Shown here: one piece after another, positions 3,625-5,196 of the stretch
Numbering within the stretch: position 1 is the first letter of the stretch
Layout: each line of letters starts with the position of its first letter
Origin: Thermoprotei archaeon
Lineage (GTDB): Archaea > Thermoproteota > Nitrososphaeria > Geothermarchaeales > JDFR-13
DNA length: 5,196 bases
Direction: 5' to 3'
Assembly: GCA_015661745.1 (NCBI GenBank)
Contig: DQVL01000093.1
Location: 1 to 5,196 of the forward strand
The notes under the pieces: model-generated
The model's input: only the letters and a program-made list of their open reading frames with translations
Told to the model about the DNA's origin: nothing
Databases searched by the model: none
Position numbers and translations under genes: made by a program

Positions 3625-5196
3625 TCAATAAAATGATGTATAGCCAGTCTCGTATAGAGACCTCAACATCCTTAAACATTTTAACGCAGTATGTTTAAAA
3701 CGATATTCTGAGTGGCCTTCCCCTCTAGCCAGGGACTTCTCTATATCCTCTATCTTCTCAGTAACCACGCTTATTAAATCTAATCCATATTCGGCACCAA
3801 ACACTGTTTTATAAAGTTCCTCTACCCCCCTCCTTCCTAAGTCTCTATAATCCTCAACCTTTTCATCTTGTTTATCCCTCCTCTTCAGTAATTCTAAGAG
3901 TATTAAAAGTGGCTTCTCCAGTCTCCTCCTATTCCCATGAAACTTCGGTAAAATCTTCATCTTAATCGCTAGATCAAATATCTCGTCTTCCGACTCGAAT
4001 CCAACTATTTCCTTCCTCCAGCTCTCCATCGCATTTATATAGAATAGTGTAATCTCATCGACTACCCTATATCCAAAGTGGAGGTCAAAGGGTTTTAAAG
4101 CCATATTAAGGATATTTAAAAACTTAAAGTAACTATCCTCCTTCTCCCTCAACTTCTCTATAGCCTTTAAAATATCCTCCTTTGAGACACATGTAAATGT
4201 CCTCCTAATAAACTCATTATTTCCACCCTTTAAGTCCTCAATTATACTACTTCTAAGCTTCTCAGCTAGATCATCCCCTCCACCCTCTTTTTCCCTATGC
4301 TCTTTCCCCAACTCACCATATTTATCCAAGTCTACATTGTGTATCTCTATAGTGAATGCTCTATCAAGCACTTTAGGGCTAAACGTATAGGTTGTCTCAT
4401 CTATATTCACAGTCCCAACAATATATAGATTAGGTGGGAGGTTTAACTCCATGGGGACGCCTTCATTCTCCAGCTTATCGATTGAATGTATTTTAATGGA
4501 TTCCTCGGTAAGACATTTACTATCTCTTCCTGACTCGAGTATACTTAAGAAATCAGAGAAGTAATACTCTACATGAGCTAGATTCATCTCATCAAGGATT
4601 ATGATATATGGTTTGGCATTTCTACCCTCCCTCTTATATTCCTCGTAAGCCCTCTTCAGAAAGTTTATAAAATCCTTGTTAACATATTCATCTGTAATTG
4701 GGTTATAGTAGCCAATTAGATGCTTAGGATCGGTCCAGTCAGGTCTAACACTTAAAAATATGTGGGTCTGCTCATCTCTACCCTCTATTAGCTTAGCGAA
4801 ATATTGGGCGAGTTTAGTCTTACCAGTTCCACTTATACCTGATAAAATTACGAATCCCTTAGTTTTAAGAGCAACATAAAATTGTGCTATATCCCACCTA
4901 TTAAATAGAAGCCCCGCTCCCCCATAATACTGATCTAGGGTTATAGGTTTAATGAGCGTCTCCGTCTCCGAGGCGCTCCCCCCATCTAATGAGTTATCCT
5001 TCCTCCCTCTCTTACCCTTAGCCTTACCAAGCTTTCTCTCAAGATCCCATTTTATAGCAAAGTAGAAAGCTATCTCTAACAACCCATAATCAAGCTGACT
5101 AACATAATCCTGTAAAGCCTTATCCCTATAAATATTTTCTATGAATTTCCTATAATTCTTTAGCTTCCTATCAGTCAATTTTTCCCTTTCTACATC
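3625..5196 (-). CDS. mcrB: McrB-like AAA+ motor, possibly 5'-truncated by the window edge
   Basis: This is the NTP-driven AAA+ subunit of a McrBC-type restriction complex, expected to form a hexamer that moves on DNA and activates McrC. Residues are numbered from the TTG at 5176-5178 (517 residues). The first ~85 residues are charged and helical with a basic linker (about 51-60, KGKRGRK) and resemble no recognition domain I know. The AAA+ core follows: Walker A GISGTGKT (114-121), the McrB-typical VRPDWTDPKHLIGYYNP (144-160), Walker B IIILDEMNLA (192-201; Asp196, Glu197), and GTVNIDETTYTFSPKVLDRA (255-274) with the sensor Asn and trans-acting Arg region. A helical C-terminal lid contains HFGYRVVDEI (367-376). 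The TTG is a doubtful start: the frame is open six more codons (DVEREK) to the right edge, so the gene probably begins outside. Nuclease partner mcrC follows 34 bp downstream. Confidence 0.9.
   Translation of the reverse strand, partial: DVEREKLTDRKLKNYRKFIENIYRDKALQDYVSQLDYGLLEIAFYFAIKWDLERKLGKAKGKRGRKDNSLDGGSASETETLIKPITLDQYYGGAGLLFNRWDIAQFYVALKTKGFVILSGISGTGKTKLAQYFAKLIEGRDEQTHIFLSVRPDWTDPKHLIGYYNPITDEYVNKDFINFLKRAYEEYKREGRNAKPYIIILDEMNLAHVEYYFSDFLSILESGRDSKCLTEESIKIHSIDKLENEGVPMELNLPPNLYIVGTVNIDETTYTFSPKVLDRAFTIEIHNVDLDKYGELGKEHREKEGGGDDLAEKLRSSIIEDLKGGNNEFIRRTFTCVSKEDILKAIEKLREKEDSYFKFLNILNMALKPFDLHFGYRVVDEITLFYINAMESWRKEIVGFESEDEIFDLAIKMKILPKFHGNRRRLEKPLLILLELLKRRDKQDEKVEDYRDLGRRGVEELYKTVFGAEYGLDLISVVTEKIEDIEKSLARGEGHSEYRFKHTALKCLRMLRSLYETGYTSFY

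Overview
This window looks like a fragment of a thermophilic archaeon, probably Thermoproteota (Crenarchaeota). The evidence is arginine encoded mostly by AGG/AGA, heavy ATA use for isoleucine, TATA-box-like sequences close to start codons, almost no spaced Shine-Dalgarno sites, and archaeal-type proteins. This assignment is inference; there is no rRNA or other phylogenetic marker here. Both ends cut through open reading frames.

Layout. Positions 1-87 (minus) hold the first 29 codons of an unidentified gene. A 128-bp divergent promoter region follows. Positions 216-1319 (plus) encode a membrane-anchored or Tat-exported PQQ-type aldose (glucose/sorbosone) dehydrogenase. Positions 1320-1946 hold no intact gene. 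They contain a TATA-like element followed by two overlapping inverted repeats, a G6/C6 hairpin, a degraded minus-strand gene at about 1670-1892, and a weaker possible second remnant at about 1493-1665. Positions 1947-3590 and 3625-5196 (both minus) form a two-gene operon, mcrB then mcrC. It encodes a McrB-like AAA+ motor and a DUF2357/PD-(D/E)XK McrC-like nuclease, i.e. a type IV (modification-dependent) restriction-like defence module.

How the parts relate. The sugar dehydrogenase would feed electrons from extracytoplasmic aldose oxidation into the respiratory chain and has no evident link to the defence genes. McrB and McrC should work as one complex: the AAA+ ring translocates on DNA and McrC both stimulates hydrolysis and cuts. 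The McrB reading frame is open to the right edge of the window, so its N-terminal part, where target recognition normally sits, may lie outside. Decayed genes beside a defence module are consistent with an accessory region undergoing turnover. I found no IS element, integrase, tRNA or CRISPR array to explain it. The least expected elements are the McrB with a non-canonical signature motif and no visible recognition domain, and the palindrome cluster and gene remnants between 1320 and 1946.
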